Shown here: in pieces, positions 21,162 to 31,210 of the stretch
Position numbering within the stretch: position 1 is the first letter of the stretch
Layout of the letters: every line of letters starts with the position of its first letter
From: Festucalex cinctus
Lineage: Eukaryota; Chordata; Actinopteri; Syngnathiformes; Syngnathidae
DNA length: 64,000 nucleotides
Direction of reading: 5' to 3'
Assembly: GCF_051991245.1 (NCBI RefSeq)
Contig: NC_135425.1
Coordinates: 877,001 to 941,000 of the forward strand
Translations under genes and position numbers: made by a program
The notes under the pieces: generated by a model
Told to the model about the DNA's origin: nothing
Database searches by the model: none
What the model saw: only the letters and a program-made list of their open reading frames with translations

Positions 21162-22355
21162 CTAAGCTAATGCCATCATCTTCTCATTACCACTAGGCCT
21201 TATTTTTTCACTCTTTTCATCTCTATAGGTTCTACCACTATACATTCTTATCTGTGCACTACTATGGCACTCCCCATAAAAAATACATTTGGGGTGAAGC
21301 CGCTTGGCCTCCTCCTCCGTACTCATTGACACTTCCATTCCCAATGAGTATATACCCTCATAAGGTTTCATGGCCATCATTATTTTTACTTTTATCCAGT
21401 ATCCTGTGTCAGACCTCGTATCTTGTTGAGGCGACACCACTGGACTCACCCTTACTACTGCTGTTTTAGCCTTATATTCCATTTTATCCAATGTAGCGTA
21501 CATTAACACATTACTACTACACATACTACTAATATTTATTACCCTTTCTTGTGGGACGTCAGGTAATGTTTCCATTGGAATATCCCCTCGGGCTAACACA
21601 CCATTGATTACTGTGGCCCAGGGTACCCCTGGTTCAACTACACACTTAGGTTCAACATATATTAGAGTTGGCGTCGCCTCCGATCCAACAATAAGCGGAG
21701 CCGGGCGATACTCACCTCCTTCTGGCGGCCAGTTGTTGTAAAGCAGCGCCTGAAATCTCGGGTCGCACGTCCTCTCGTTTATCTCCATAGGCCAATAGGT
21801 CAGCAAATCGGAACTCAGCGACCTTATCGGGGTCTCTGCTCTAGTTAGCTGCCACCCTTCGGCTTCCCCAGCTCTTATCAGTGAACCTCTTCCCATTCTC
21901 ATCCAACAATGTTGACAATACAATACCTTCTCTCCATCCCACATACATTTACAATACTGTGCATCTGTATTCTCTTGCGGGGCTAAATCCCACTGAACAT
22001 GCACTTTTATTCTAGGTAGGCTCTTTATTCTACAATACCCACATACCTGTATTTCAAATATCTTAGCCGTGCCTACCTCGCTCAAATCCGGCTTAAGCTC
22101 GTCCAACCAGCCTTCGTCGGATATCTGTTCCACATTCCACTGGCTCCTCGACTCTTCGCTTCCACTACAAATTATGCAGGTCAAGATAGCCGGTTGCCAA
22201 CTAAAATCTTCTACTCTATTAACAATATATCCTCTTATTGCATTTATCCAAAGATTAAATGCCCTACCAACCATTATTTCCTTTTCAGTCCTCCGCACGA
22301 TGACAGCTCCTTTCACCATAACGAGCTTGACAAAGGCCGGAGTGGCTTGTTCCAT
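21162..22355 (-). CDS. Accessory protein between pol and env, Cys-rich, unrecognised
   Basis: A 397-residue frame starts 27 bases after the pol stop. Its N-terminal half has paired cysteines (CIIC near residue 60, CGYC near 110, then CKC and CQHC near 140-150) that could bind zinc. The C-terminal half has the look of a compact beta-rich domain with few charged repeats, then a KCIFYGEC pair and a basic end. I do not recognise the family. The location and size are unlike dUTPase or a simple env leader. With the next 146 codons it forms a 544-codon reading frame interrupted by a single amber codon. A regulatory role like that of complex-retrovirus accessory proteins is possible but unproven. Confidence 0.6.
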   Translation of the reverse strand: MEQATPAFVKLVMVKGAVIVRRTEKEIMVGRAFNLWINAIRGYIVNRVEDFSWQPAILTCIICSGSEESRSQWNVEQISDEGWLDELKPDLSEVGTAKIFEIQVCGYCRIKSLPRIKVHVQWDLAPQENTDAQYCKCMWDGEKVLYCQHCWMRMGRGSLIRAGEAEGWQLTRAETPIRSLSSDLLTYWPMEINERTCDPRFQALLYNNWPPEGGEYRPAPLIVGSEATPTLIYVEPKCVVEPGVPWATVINGVLARGDIPMETLPDVPQERVINISSMCSSNVLMYATLDKMEYKAKTAVVRVSPVVSPQQDTRSDTGYWIKVKIMMAMKPYEGIYSLGMEVSMSTEEEAKRLHPKCIFYGECHSSAQIRMYSGRTYRDEKSEKIRPSGNEKMMALA

Positions 22356-22384
22356 CTTTTAATTATTTGTCTTACTCCTTAGCT

Positions 22385-25300
22385 TTAGGCTGAATTAACT
22401 CGCATTGGTTTTAGCTGCTCTACCCCTTGGAGTCCCTTCTTTTTTAATCGCACTGTATTTCTGTCTAAAACTTCTTCAATGATGTCAGATTGGTCATACT
22501 TTGCTTTTACTGCCTGGCTATCAGATGGACCATGAGATTTTATCCACACTCTCTGTCCTACCTGAAATGGGCACTTTCCTTTCTGAGTGTTTTCTGTACT
22601 TTGCATTCGTCCTACCTCAGGAGCGACAAAGGGGCGCTGGTTTAATTCCTCTGAAGGGGAAGGTCTATCTGCTCTGCTCCTCCCATTCAAGTCCTTGACC
22701 AACTCCACCAATTTTTCACTCCATTCTTTTCCATTAGCATTTTTCCCGAGCCAACTTTTAACTAGGCCAATGGTTCGTTCAGCCACGCCATTAGCTTGAG
22801 GGGTGTAAGGCGGAGAGTAAGTCCTTATTATTCCCCACTTTTGACACCACCCGTCTATTGTAGCGTTTTTGAAATGAGTTCCATTGTCAGTTCTTAACTC
22901 TCTCGGTATGCCTAACCACATACAACCCTCTTCCAGTGTTTTTAGTACGCTATTAGCATTCGCATTACGTACCGCTTTTAATCCAAAATGTCCTGACATC
23001 GAATCTACAAGCACAACAAGATACTTCTCACCTTTAGTGCCGTTTACTCCCATGGGGCCTGCTACGTCCATGCAAACTGATGCCCATGGAACAGTGCTTT
23101 TAATCGTCAATCCGTCCACTCGTTGCCCTCGGCGTCCTGCATTATACTTATTACACAACTCGCAATTTCGTATAACTGAACGGATTTTCTTTTCTGGGAT
23201 CCAAAGTTCCAGTTTCTCCAGCTCTCTCTTTGTGGGCAAGGCACCTCCATGGCCTAGCGCTTCATGTACGGCCTTAGTCACCTCACACACAAACTCATCT
23301 GGGACCACTTTTCCTCCTTTGGGGGTATTGTCCCATTTTTCTGCTCCTACAATTACCAATCTTCTCTCTTGGACGTATTTATCTATTTCATCATTTCCTC
23401 TCCAGTGAGCCCCCTCCTTGACGTGGGCTTTCTGGTGAACAACATCGATAGTCATATTTAACCTTAACTCGGCTATTTTCTTCCATAACTCAGCATGAGC
23501 AATTTCTTTACTCCTCGCTCCTTCAAACCCATTTTCTTCCCAAATGGATAAGTCCTCCTTGAGCGCCTGGGCGCAATAGTGACTATCGGTTATAAGTCTT
23601 ACTCGACTCACGTGTAATCTTATGGCCTCCAACAATCCTTCTAACACCGCTGTAGCCTCTCCTGCTTGGGCACTGCCAGGAGTCTGACCTTTCCTGCGGC
23701 ATATCTCTTTACCATTGTGTTTCAGGATGAAGCCCCAGTGGGCATACTGGTCTTCACCCTTTTTGGATCCATCAGTGTATAGAATCCATTCATATGGTTT
23801 CTCCTCACTATTTACAGTTTTCGCCTGTTTTTTAGATATGGATTTTGCTGGTCCTATCTCTAGGTCAGGGTCAAGCAGGATATCTTCCCACCTCCCCCAT
23901 CTCAAATTCGTCGCTTTAGTACTTTCTAGTGTGTCTTTACGCAGGTATCGATGTACTTGACTCTGCGTAACAACTTTTATGCCTTGTCCCTGGGCTAGGT
24001 CTTTTAATGTTCCCCAATATTTAGCAAGAACCGCTAATTCTCTCTCCTCCTGGGGAAACTTTTTCTCAACATTATTTATAATATAAGTCCATAGTGTCAC
24101 TAAGCCGGCACCTTCATTACTAACACTTACCATCGCATTATTTTCATCACATTGTATCTCGGCAACCAACCTGACTTCCAAGCTTCTCGGTTCGAGGCGT
24201 ATAGCATTTTTTACTGCGTTTTTGAGCCCTTCTAAATTCTCTTGGTCTTTAGCTGACCAAGGCCAATCTTTTGTTTTCTTTTCGTTAGGAATTTTACGCA
24301 ATCGGGCATAAAGGGGTCTCGCAAATTTCTGATAATACGGAACATGATCTCGAACATAATTACACAGTCCTAATATTTTCTGTAGCTCGTTCTCGGACGT
24401 TGGAGGCAAAATCTGTTCTATTTTCTCTCGATACGCTTGCGACAGCCCCAAGTCTTCAGACACTTGGAATCCCAAGTAATCTACCTCAAACCTGGCCAGC
24501 TGACACTTCTTAAGATTTAGTTTTAATCCTGCCTCCGTCACTCGTTCAATTACGGCCTGCAGAATCTCCAAATGTTCCTCCTCCGTGTCACTAGCGATGA
24601 ACACATCATCGATGTAAACTGTGACTGGGAGACCTTCCAAAATATGCAAGACAGCTGATTGAAATACATTCGGGGAGTTCTTATATCCTTGCGGCAACCT
24701 CTGCCAAACGTATGCTTTTCCTTTATGCGTAAACGCTGTTTTCCCTTGTGATGCTTTGGCAATTCTCAGGGAAAAGAATCCATTTGCAAGGTCAATACAT
24801 GATTTATACTTCTTTACTCTTAATGTTTTTAAAGACGCCTGGGGGTTTATGAGGCTCGCTCGGTTAGCCACCGTTCGGCGGTTTAGAGCTTTAAAGTTAA
24901 TGACTGGCCTCCATCCCCCTCCTACCGCTTCAGGTTTTTTAACAGCTTGAATTGGGCTATTGGTAATAGGGTTTAGTTCTTCACGAATAATGCCAAGTGC
25001 TAATAATTCTTTTACAATTACCTCCATTTCGGCCACTGCTCCGGGGTTGAGGGGATATTGCCTCACTGGCGGATGTACCCCCCCAATTATAATATGCACA
25101 TAATTTGCGCCTAAATCACCGCAATCATTCTTAAAATGTGCGATGGCGGCTTTGTCTAGAATTTCACCTAATTTCTTTTTCCCTTCCAGTGTTAATACAC
25201 TGTCTTGGATTTGTTGGGCTTTTACGGCAAATACATCTACTGATTTATACCATTCTTGGTCGGGTATTATTTTTGTAGGGGCTACTTTCACTAATTTAGG

Positions 25301-25615
25301 TTTTAGTTTTTCCCATCTCTTTTTCGCAACTTGCCTTTTATTTTTAGGTATCTTCATTTCTTCTGCATCTTTTAATGTCAACAAATTGTATGGTCCTAAC
25401 ACCCACACAATTCCCTTCCAAATCCCTACCGGCATTTTGGCAATCGAGCCATCAGCTACCATTACTTTTAGGTGTCCGATTCGTTTTAAGGCTCTACGGG
25501 TCATGGACACCTCGGCCCCTGTGTCTACTAAATAGGGCACTCCCCCTACCTTAGCATAAAGGTTATCCCCTATTCTGTAAACCCCTTCTAGGGTGACCCG
25601 TGCCTTTGTTTCCAT
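22385..25615 (-). CDS. pol: Retroviral-type Pol: protease, reverse transcriptase, tether, RNase H, integrase
   Basis: 1076 residues, uninterrupted. Retropepsin motif DTGA at 31-34. Reverse transcriptase about 170-430 with LPQGYKNSP at 307-315 and YIDD at 334-337. A connection region about 485-570 looks like a degenerate first RNase H (WGTLKDLAQGQ), followed by an intact RNase H with D615, E653 and D676. Integrase has an HHCC zinc module (about 784-821) and the D850, D910, E946 triad with the D-35-E spacing. The start ATG overlaps the stop of the upstream basic ORF (TAATG), so Pol is not simply fused to Gag by one frameshift. It may be translated by reinitiation or from a spliced mRNA as in foamy viruses. 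All catalytic motifs appear intact. Confidence 0.92.
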   Translation of the reverse strand: METKARVTLEGVYRIGDNLYAKVGGVPYLVDTGAEVSMTRRALKRIGHLKVMVADGSIAKMPVGIWKGIVWVLGPYNLLTLKDAEEMKIPKNKRQVAKKRWEKLKPKLVKVAPTKIIPDQEWYKSVDVFAVKAQQIQDSVLTLEGKKKLGEILDKAAIAHFKNDCGDLGANYVHIIIGGVHPPVRQYPLNPGAVAEMEVIVKELLALGIIREELNPITNSPIQAVKKPEAVGGGWRPVINFKALNRRTVANRASLINPQASLKTLRVKKYKSCIDLANGFFSLRIAKASQGKTAFTHKGKAYVWQRLPQGYKNSPNVFQSAVLHILEGLPVTVYIDDVFIASDTEEEHLEILQAVIERVTEAGLKLNLKKCQLARFEVDYLGFQVSEDLGLSQAYREKIEQILPPTSENELQKILGLCNYVRDHVPYYQKFARPLYARLRKIPNEKKTKDWPWSAKDQENLEGLKNAVKNAIRLEPRSLEVRLVAEIQCDENNAMVSVSNEGAGLVTLWTYIINNVEKKFPQEERELAVLAKYWGTLKDLAQGQGIKVVTQSQVHRYLRKDTLESTKATNLRWGRWEDILLDPDLEIGPAKSISKKQAKTVNSEEKPYEWILYTDGSKKGEDQYAHWGFILKHNGKEICRRKGQTPGSAQAGEATAVLEGLLEAIRLHVSRVRLITDSHYCAQALKEDLSIWEENGFEGARSKEIAHAELWKKIAELRLNMTIDVVHQKAHVKEGAHWRGNDEIDKYVQERRLVIVGAEKWDNTPKGGKVVPDEFVCEVTKAVHEALGHGGALPTKRELEKLELWIPEKKIRSVIRNCELCNKYNAGRRGQRVDGLTIKSTVPWASVCMDVAGPMGVNGTKGEKYLVVLVDSMSGHFGLKAVRNANANSVLKTLEEGCMWLGIPRELRTDNGTHFKNATIDGWCQKWGIIRTYSPPYTPQANGVAERTIGLVKSWLGKNANGKEWSEKLVELVKDLNGRSRADRPSPSEELNQRPFVAPEVGRMQSTENTQKGKCPFQVGQRVWIKSHGPSDSQAVKAKYDQSDIIEEVLDRNTVRLKKKGLQGVEQLKPMRVNSA

Positions 25616-26265
25616 TATTTCCCAGGCCCCCCGGAGGCTGCAGCCTTGCGAGCCTCGAGGAAGGCCTTCCTGTCTTCTGGGTTCAGTTTGTCAAATTCTT
25701 CTTTGGGCATATATGCTGGACCTGGTCTTCGCACTGCTGGCTGTTGTCTTGGTTGGGGCCTCGTCTGCTGTCCTGGCTGGGTGGCCTGTCTCTGATTCCA
25801 GTTCGTTCTCTGCTGCTGAGGTCTCACGTAGGGGACAGTCTGAACTGGTTGCTGAGCTCCCTGCTGGACCTGCTGTTCGCTCCCTCGGGTGCGACTAGCG
25901 ACTGGTCCGGTTCTCCTTTTCTCAGCGTTATGCTTAGTTAGGCGATCCCACTTCTTAACGGAGGCTTCAATCTTCAGCGTCGTGCTATTTGGGGCCATTT
26001 TCACAAAGACAGCTTCGTTCCCTCTGTCCTTGACAATCATCCGCAGCACTTTGATATACCTATTTGGAGATATAACTTCCTTAATTTTGTGCCACACATT
26101 TAGCAGTGAAAACGTCCCTTTTGAGTTGCTCTCTAGCCCTGCTAATATGGGCATCTTCATCCTCATCTTCGCCGTCCACCCATCTTTCGTAGACCTGTTG
26201 TGGTGTTTCGTTTGGTCCGACAGGGCTCGCGATGATGTACTGAAGCCATAGTTTCTTAGCACCAT
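25615..26265 (-). CDS. Basic, Gln/Arg/Pro-rich Gag-like ORF (candidate nucleocapsid)
   Basis: 216 codons in the +1 frame relative to gag, overlapping its last 185 bases. Coding sense is evident from about 26110 onward (VWHKIKEVISPNRYIKVLR). The middle and end are rich in RG, RP and Q (about residues 120-185), without any CCHC knuckle. It resembles the basic RNA-binding tails that replace zinc knuckles in foamy-type Gag. The gag stop at 26081 lies inside the overlap, so either a +1 frameshift, a spliced product or an inactivating single-base change separates it from Gag. Confidence 0.6.
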   Translation of the reverse strand: MVLRNYGFSTSSRALSDQTKHHNRSTKDGWTAKMRMKMPILAGLESNSKGTFSLLNVWHKIKEVISPNRYIKVLRMIVKDRGNEAVFVKMAPNSTTLKIEASVKKWDRLTKHNAEKRRTGPVASRTRGSEQQVQQGAQQPVQTVPYVRPQQQRTNWNQRQATQPGQQTRPQPRQQPAVRRPGPAYMPKEEFDKLNPEDRKAFLEARKAAASGGPGK

Positions 26266-28708
26266 CTCCTCCTGGGGCGTCTCTAATCATAGGCCATGTC
26301 TCAACTAAATACTCTTTAGCTGTCTCTAGCCTACCTTTTTGGCGAACCAACTCCTTCAAGGTCTTAAATTGTTGCACCTCCCCCTCCATGTCATGTGGTT
26401 GGGGTACTGGGTTTGGTACTATTGTAGTTGATCCCAGCTGTGTCACATATTGGGACTGTTGGTTCAAAGAGGTTCTTGGGGCGGCTGGTACCGTTACAGT
26501 AACCGCTGCTCCATCGTTATCAGAACCTGAATTTAGGTCATCGTCGGCTCTCAGCTCACATTTTGCTTTATTATTTATTGCTTTTTTAAGCCTTCTCAAC
26601 ATAAAATCATGTGCCACCGCCACGTAGCCATCCCTGAAATTCTTAGTCAGGTCTTGGTGAATTAATAATGTGGTATATGGCGGAGCCTGTAAAATGTTAA
26701 TAGCCTCGCGATAAATTATTCGCATAGTTAGAGGCATTTTACTATCTAGCTTATTGAGCCAGGCAGGTGGATAGGGGCGATCTACTTGCCCTGCCTCGGG
26801 TACGTAAGCTCTTCGCCCATCCTTTGTCTCGATCCATCCCAGGTTAAGATCTCTAGCTACCCTTGCTGAGGATTGGTACACGTCAAACGTAGGTTGAGGA
26901 TTTTTCTTTCTTTTACTAACTGGTCTTGTAACTATTTTCGGGTTCTGGCCGGGGTTGCCCGGGTCATCTTCTGATGAGGTTGAGTCTTGGTCTTCGTCAG
27001 CGGGGTTAGCGCCAATCGCGGTCGAAACAGGAGCTTGCTCTTCATCGTCTTCCTCTTCGCTCCCATCTCCTGGCATCGCTAACGGTCCCATCGAGTTTAC
27101 ATTTCCCATATGCCTTTTTTGCAAAACCTGTGGCAGGGGCACCGGCGTTATGGGGGGTTGTCCCGGAAAGAGCTCCCGTGCTGTTCCAGGGGTAGACGTG
27201 ACGGGGCTAAAGGTCACCGTTCCCCTTGGGGCCTTGTTTTTTCCCTTTGGGGTTTGTCTGCTCGGTCCCGCTTGCTCTTCGTCTTCCACCTCCCGGGCAG
27301 CTTCTGACTTCCTTCCACTTACCGGGAGAGGCACGGGAGATGTTTTAACTGGGGATGATGACTGGGGTGAGTCCCTGGGTTCTCCGTTTATTGATTGCTG
27401 GAGCTGGCGTCGTTCACGATCCATCTGTCTAGTACGGGTTAAAATCTCGTCTGTCACTGATTTAACTCGTTCCTCTCTCTGCTTTTTTGATATTACTATC
27501 ACAAATTCTACTCCCGATGGTGTTGTTACAGGAGTCTTAGCTCTTAGAGTGAACGCTGCTACTGCTATGGACTCAGCCAGTTGCCACTGCATCTTTCCAG
27601 TTTTAATCCAATTTACAGCCATCACTATTCTCTCCGCTCCTTCTCCTAACGCTTTGTCGACCCCCCTCTCCAATGCTTTTGCCATCTCGTCCGCATATTG
27701 TGACTGATCGATTTTGGGGTTCCACTCTGTCCCTGGCACGTGTATTATCATGCCGTAGGGAGTGTTCCCGCCACTAGTTTTTGCCGCTATTATTGGCCGC
27801 TGATTATCTTTTTGTAATTCTTGTTTAACCTCTAATTCATATTCTTGTCCCGCTTCCTGCCTTAAAATGTTTCCAAGCGCTTTACTATGCGGTTTTAGTG
27901 ATCTATCTGTTATTATCACTATAGCATCCCCCCGTATTTGCCAGGGGCTTCCCACATAGTGGCACAATATTACACCATTCCCGATTGAAACCTTTTTTGT
28001 CTCCTCCGGCAGCCCACCCAGGGGCGCCGTTCTTATCAGGGGAGTCATTTTTACAATTTTTCCTGGGCTTCCATTTTCTGATGCTCCTGCATCCTCCTCA
28101 TGGACACATGAGCCCATATCAACAAAGCCCTCTTCACCAACGGCCTCAGCTGGCCTTTTCCGCATTTTTTGTAACTCTTTCTGCTTTTGATCAAATCCCG
28201 ACTGCTCCCAGAGGTTGAAGCTTAATTCTTCAGCCCCCTTGGGATTTGCTAATTCCACCCTTTTCTGCATTTTCTCAGCGAGGGATTTAATCGTAGAGTC
28301 CCACTGGACTCCGGTGCTAGTTACTTCCACTACGTTATACACATCCAACAACACAGTCCACCAGTGGACCCAAAGGCCCACCGTCCCAGAGGTGCATCCC
28401 TCTTGGGGGTGGTTTACCACTACTGTTGCTATGCCCATTATTTCGGGAAATTCACTCACAAACACTCCTGTTTCCTTCACCGACCTTTCCACCTCAGCTG
28501 CGAGGTCGGTAGGACGGATTGAAGGGTTGTTTATTTCCAGGTGCCTTCTTGCTCCTGGTGGCCATCGATCTACACCTTCACCCAGTAGCATAACCACTAC
28601 TGGTATATCTGGTTGTTCTAGAGGATGGGGTGCAGGCATTAACCCTGCTACCCCCTCTGTAGGGCTGGGGGGCTTTCCCCTCCCATTTCTCCCTATTATT
28701 CTTTCCAT
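26081..28708 (-). CDS. gag: Gag-like polyprotein containing a macro-domain-like segment
   Basis: 875 residues. The N-terminal ~200 form a putative matrix-like region with aromatic-rich GLWVHWWTVLLDVY. Residues about 240-420 follow the macro-domain plan: GDAIVIITDRSL, GNILRQEAG, TSGGNTPYGMIIHVPGTEWN, AERIVMAVNWIKTGKMQWQL and a terminal VEFVIVIS strand before a helix. Macro domains bind ADP-ribose or nucleic acid; here the usual first-loop Asn residues are not obvious. Residues 430-630 are Pro/Ser/acidic and probably disordered. 640-840 look helical and capsid-like, with PPxY-like LQAPPYTTL. It ends in an acidic then basic tail overlapping the next ORF. No in-frame stop or gap is seen. The macro-domain call is by motif wording only. 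Confidence 0.75.
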   Translation of the reverse strand: MERIIGRNGRGKPPSPTEGVAGLMPAPHPLEQPDIPVVVMLLGEGVDRWPPGARRHLEINNPSIRPTDLAAEVERSVKETGVFVSEFPEIMGIATVVVNHPQEGCTSGTVGLWVHWWTVLLDVYNVVEVTSTGVQWDSTIKSLAEKMQKRVELANPKGAEELSFNLWEQSGFDQKQKELQKMRKRPAEAVGEEGFVDMGSCVHEEDAGASENGSPGKIVKMTPLIRTAPLGGLPEETKKVSIGNGVILCHYVGSPWQIRGDAIVIITDRSLKPHSKALGNILRQEAGQEYELEVKQELQKDNQRPIIAAKTSGGNTPYGMIIHVPGTEWNPKIDQSQYADEMAKALERGVDKALGEGAERIVMAVNWIKTGKMQWQLAESIAVAAFTLRAKTPVTTPSGVEFVIVISKKQREERVKSVTDEILTRTRQMDRERRQLQQSINGEPRDSPQSSSPVKTSPVPLPVSGRKSEAAREVEDEEQAGPSRQTPKGKNKAPRGTVTFSPVTSTPGTARELFPGQPPITPVPLPQVLQKRHMGNVNSMGPLAMPGDGSEEEDDEEQAPVSTAIGANPADEDQDSTSSEDDPGNPGQNPKIVTRPVSKRKKNPQPTFDVYQSSARVARDLNLGWIETKDGRRAYVPEAGQVDRPYPPAWLNKLDSKMPLTMRIIYREAINILQAPPYTTLLIHQDLTKNFRDGYVAVAHDFMLRRLKKAINNKAKCELRADDDLNSGSDNDGAAVTVTVPAAPRTSLNQQSQYVTQLGSTTIVPNPVPQPHDMEGEVQQFKTLKELVRQKGRLETAKEYLVETWPMIRDAPGGDGAKKLWLQYIIASPVGPNETPQQVYERWVDGEDEDEDAHISRAREQLKRDVFTAKCVAQN

Positions 28709-28762
28709 TACTTCACTAGCGTGTTCTATAGCCCGCTTTGCTTTCTTATTGTAGGAGTGGAG

Positions 28763-29068
28763 CTATCTATTTCCGAAGCCTTCCCCGCGCGCTTTGGGTT
28801 CAGGAACGTACTTTAGCTCCTGGCTACTCAGCTCCGTACCCGTGTACGTTGCCTCTACCTCTATCGGGACTACCGCCTTCGGGTTTCCTACCTTTACTCG
28901 TCGGCGGATGTCCTCTCTCAAACGGTGGGGTGTGTTGTCCTTTCGGGTCGGTTGTAATCCTTCCCGCTTCTCTTCTCCGGGATCTGGATGTCTTCTTGTT
29001 CCAATGGACACGTATGCTAGGAACCGAAAAAGGCTGCCTCCACTAGAACATTGGTCTAGTGGAAACAC
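28763..29068 (-). other. Upstream open frame in the retroviral leader
   Basis: A 101-codon frame lies in the gag reading frame but is closed by a stop 55 bases before the gag ATG. It is charged (REDIRRRVKVG) and starts within the last unit of the 108-bp repeats. It could be an upstream ORF or a remnant N-terminal extension of Gag. Nothing recognisable is encoded. Confidence 0.25.
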
Positions 29069-29462
29069 CTACCTTCTCCCCTTGGTTCTCGACGACTTTC
29101 TTCTTGTGCCAATGGACACTCCTGTCAGGAACCGAAAAAGGCTGCTTCCACTAGAGCATTAGTCTAGTGGAAACACCTACCTTCTCCCCTTGGTTCTCGA
29201 CAACTTTCTTCTTGTGCCAATGGACACTCCTGTCGGAGACCGAAAAAGGCTGCTTCCACTAGAACATTAGTCTAGTGGAAACCCCTACCTTTTCTCCTTG
29301 GTTCTCGACGACTTTCTTCTTGTGCCAATGGACACTCCTGTCAGGAACCGAAAAAGACTGCTTCCACTAGAACATTAGTCTAGTGGAAACCCCTACCTTT
29401 TCTCCTTGGTTCTCGACGACTTTCTTCTTGTGCCAATGGACACTCCTGTCGGGAACCGAAAA
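28985..29462 (-). repeat. 108-bp tandem repeats with hairpin in the leader
   Basis: TTCTCGAC recurs at 29086, 29194, 29302 and 29410, exactly 108 bases apart. About 4.4 units are present with few differences. Each unit contains CCACTAGA...TCTAGTGG, an 8-bp inverted repeat with a short loop. 108 is divisible by three, so frames are preserved. The array lies between the PBS and gag, where packaging and dimerisation signals or regulatory structures reside in retroviral RNA. Confidence 0.85.
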
Positions 29463-30247
29463 CTTAAAATTTTTCCAAAAACTCCAGGAGAAAAGGCAAG
29501 AGACAGGGAATCAGGGTTAGGTTTGCAGCGTCAGCCTCTGACACTGAGTCCGCTATCCAAGAAAAGGGACTATAAATATTTTCAGGCACCCCGCAATAAC
29601 TAAGCAAAGAGTATGGTAGTTTTGCTACAAATGGATACCTGAGATAACAAACCAATAAAATGGGCAACCGCACCCAATATGGAAAGCCTAAATAGCGCAA
29701 ACCATAGTTTAACATCACAAGCCTAGAAGAGACTGCCTCCCTCCGAGCAGCCTCTCAACATTAACTCTAACTGTTCAAGCCCTCCTTCTTTTTGTGGGCT
29801 GGCCTGAACCACCCCTTGACTCAGCCCCTCCCTCAGGAAAGCGGGGCGCAGCGCGCTCTGCCAAGTACACTATCAGTACCTTCACAGCTGACCAGAGCAG
29901 CAGGTCGCTGTTAAAGCCCATTCACTTTGAATGGCCTTCTCACACTCAACCTCTTTTAGAGTGCAAGTCTCCTGGGGGAGCCAGTCACCGTTTCTTTAAC
30001 ACAAAATAGTCCAATCAACTTCAACTCAAAAATCACACTAGATTTTCACAATTAAAGAAGCTCTTTTCCATGAAACACTATTCATCAAAGAGACTATTTT
30101 GTGTTAGCTCAGGGTCGTATGACATGACAATTTATCAGCGAGTTCGCTATCAGCTCCAAGCACTGTGCCCTCCGCTCAGAGCCGCACTTACTCGGGTTCC
30201 TGTTTTGGGCCTCGATCGATCCCGATTTTGACAAAAATGAGTCAATC

Positions 30248-30268
30248 GAGCCCCACGTCTGGGCGCCA
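30248..30268 (-). other. Primer binding site, tRNA-Lys1,2 type
   Basis: The - strand reads TGGCGCCCA, one extra G, then ACGTGGGGCTC. Apart from the single inserted base this complements the 3' end of tRNA-Lys(CUU), the primer used by foamy viruses and several other retroviruses. It lies two bases inside the LTR edge (GTTGACA). Confidence 0.8.
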
Positions 30269-30759
30269 CATGTCAACTTCCGCTTACCCGCAGGACTTAA
30301 ATCGGGAAATATGTCCTGATCGACTCTCCAATTAAAGGGTTAGAAATTCCCCTTTTTCCTCACCAGCTCTAAGGCGTCAGCGTGAGGAGACGGGAATTAG
30401 ATAAGCCGATATATCAAAGTGGATTCACCTAGGTTTGTTCACTGTCTTCTTATCATGAGGCCAATCCGTTTCCATCCACCCATCAATCCTGAGTGAGTAA
30501 CCACACACACAGAGCCCAGGAAGGATAATCTGAACACCTCACTTAAATTGGCAGCTCCACTTTTCTAAGTTGTTTGCATTTGTTATTGACCTAGTCATTT
30601 AATAATCCTTGTTAGAATCATACGGATTTGTTACATATCAAGCTGGAGTATTTGACTTTATTAATACAGATGGAGACACTCATTAGATGTTATTCGAGTG
30701 CACTTACCTTTTTCCAAACGTCCGTTGCTGTTGTCCTCCTCGAAGAGGGAAAAAATAAT

Positions 30760-31210
30760 ATTGATGCGGACTTATAAAATGTCCAAAAAAATAAAATAAA
30801 ATCAAAAACAAATAATAAGGACTTATCAAACGTCCAAATATAAAAATAAAATCAAAAACAAATAACAAGGACTTATGAAACGTCCAAAATAAAAATAAAA
30901 TCAAAACAAATAATAAGGACTTATCAAACGTCCAAATATAAAAATAAAATCAAAACAAATAATAAGGACTTATCAAACGTCCAAATATAAAAATAAAATC
31001 AAAAACAAATAACAAGGACTTATGAAACGTCCAAAATAAAAATAAAATCAAAAACAAATAATAAGGACTTATCAAACGTCCAAATATAAAAATAAAATCA
31101 GAAACAAATAATAAGGACTTATGAAACGTCCAAAAATAAATATAAAATCAAAAACAAATAACAAGGTCTTATAAAACGACCTCGGACTCATAAAACGTCC
31201 AAAAATAAAT
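30760..31210. repeat. ~50-bp tandem repeats in the retroviral LTR
   Basis: About eight units of AAGGACTTAT(C/G)AAACGTCC followed by an A-rich AAAATAAAATCAAAAACAAAT spacer. Spacing is mostly 49-50 bases, occasionally near 60 or 38. It makes the R-U5 RNA strongly U-rich with regular GGACGTTT blocks. Confidence 0.85.

Noticed and set aside
28985..29462. CRISPR-like array
   Set aside because: Whole 108-bp units repeat in tandem with no unique spacers, in a vertebrate retroelement leader.
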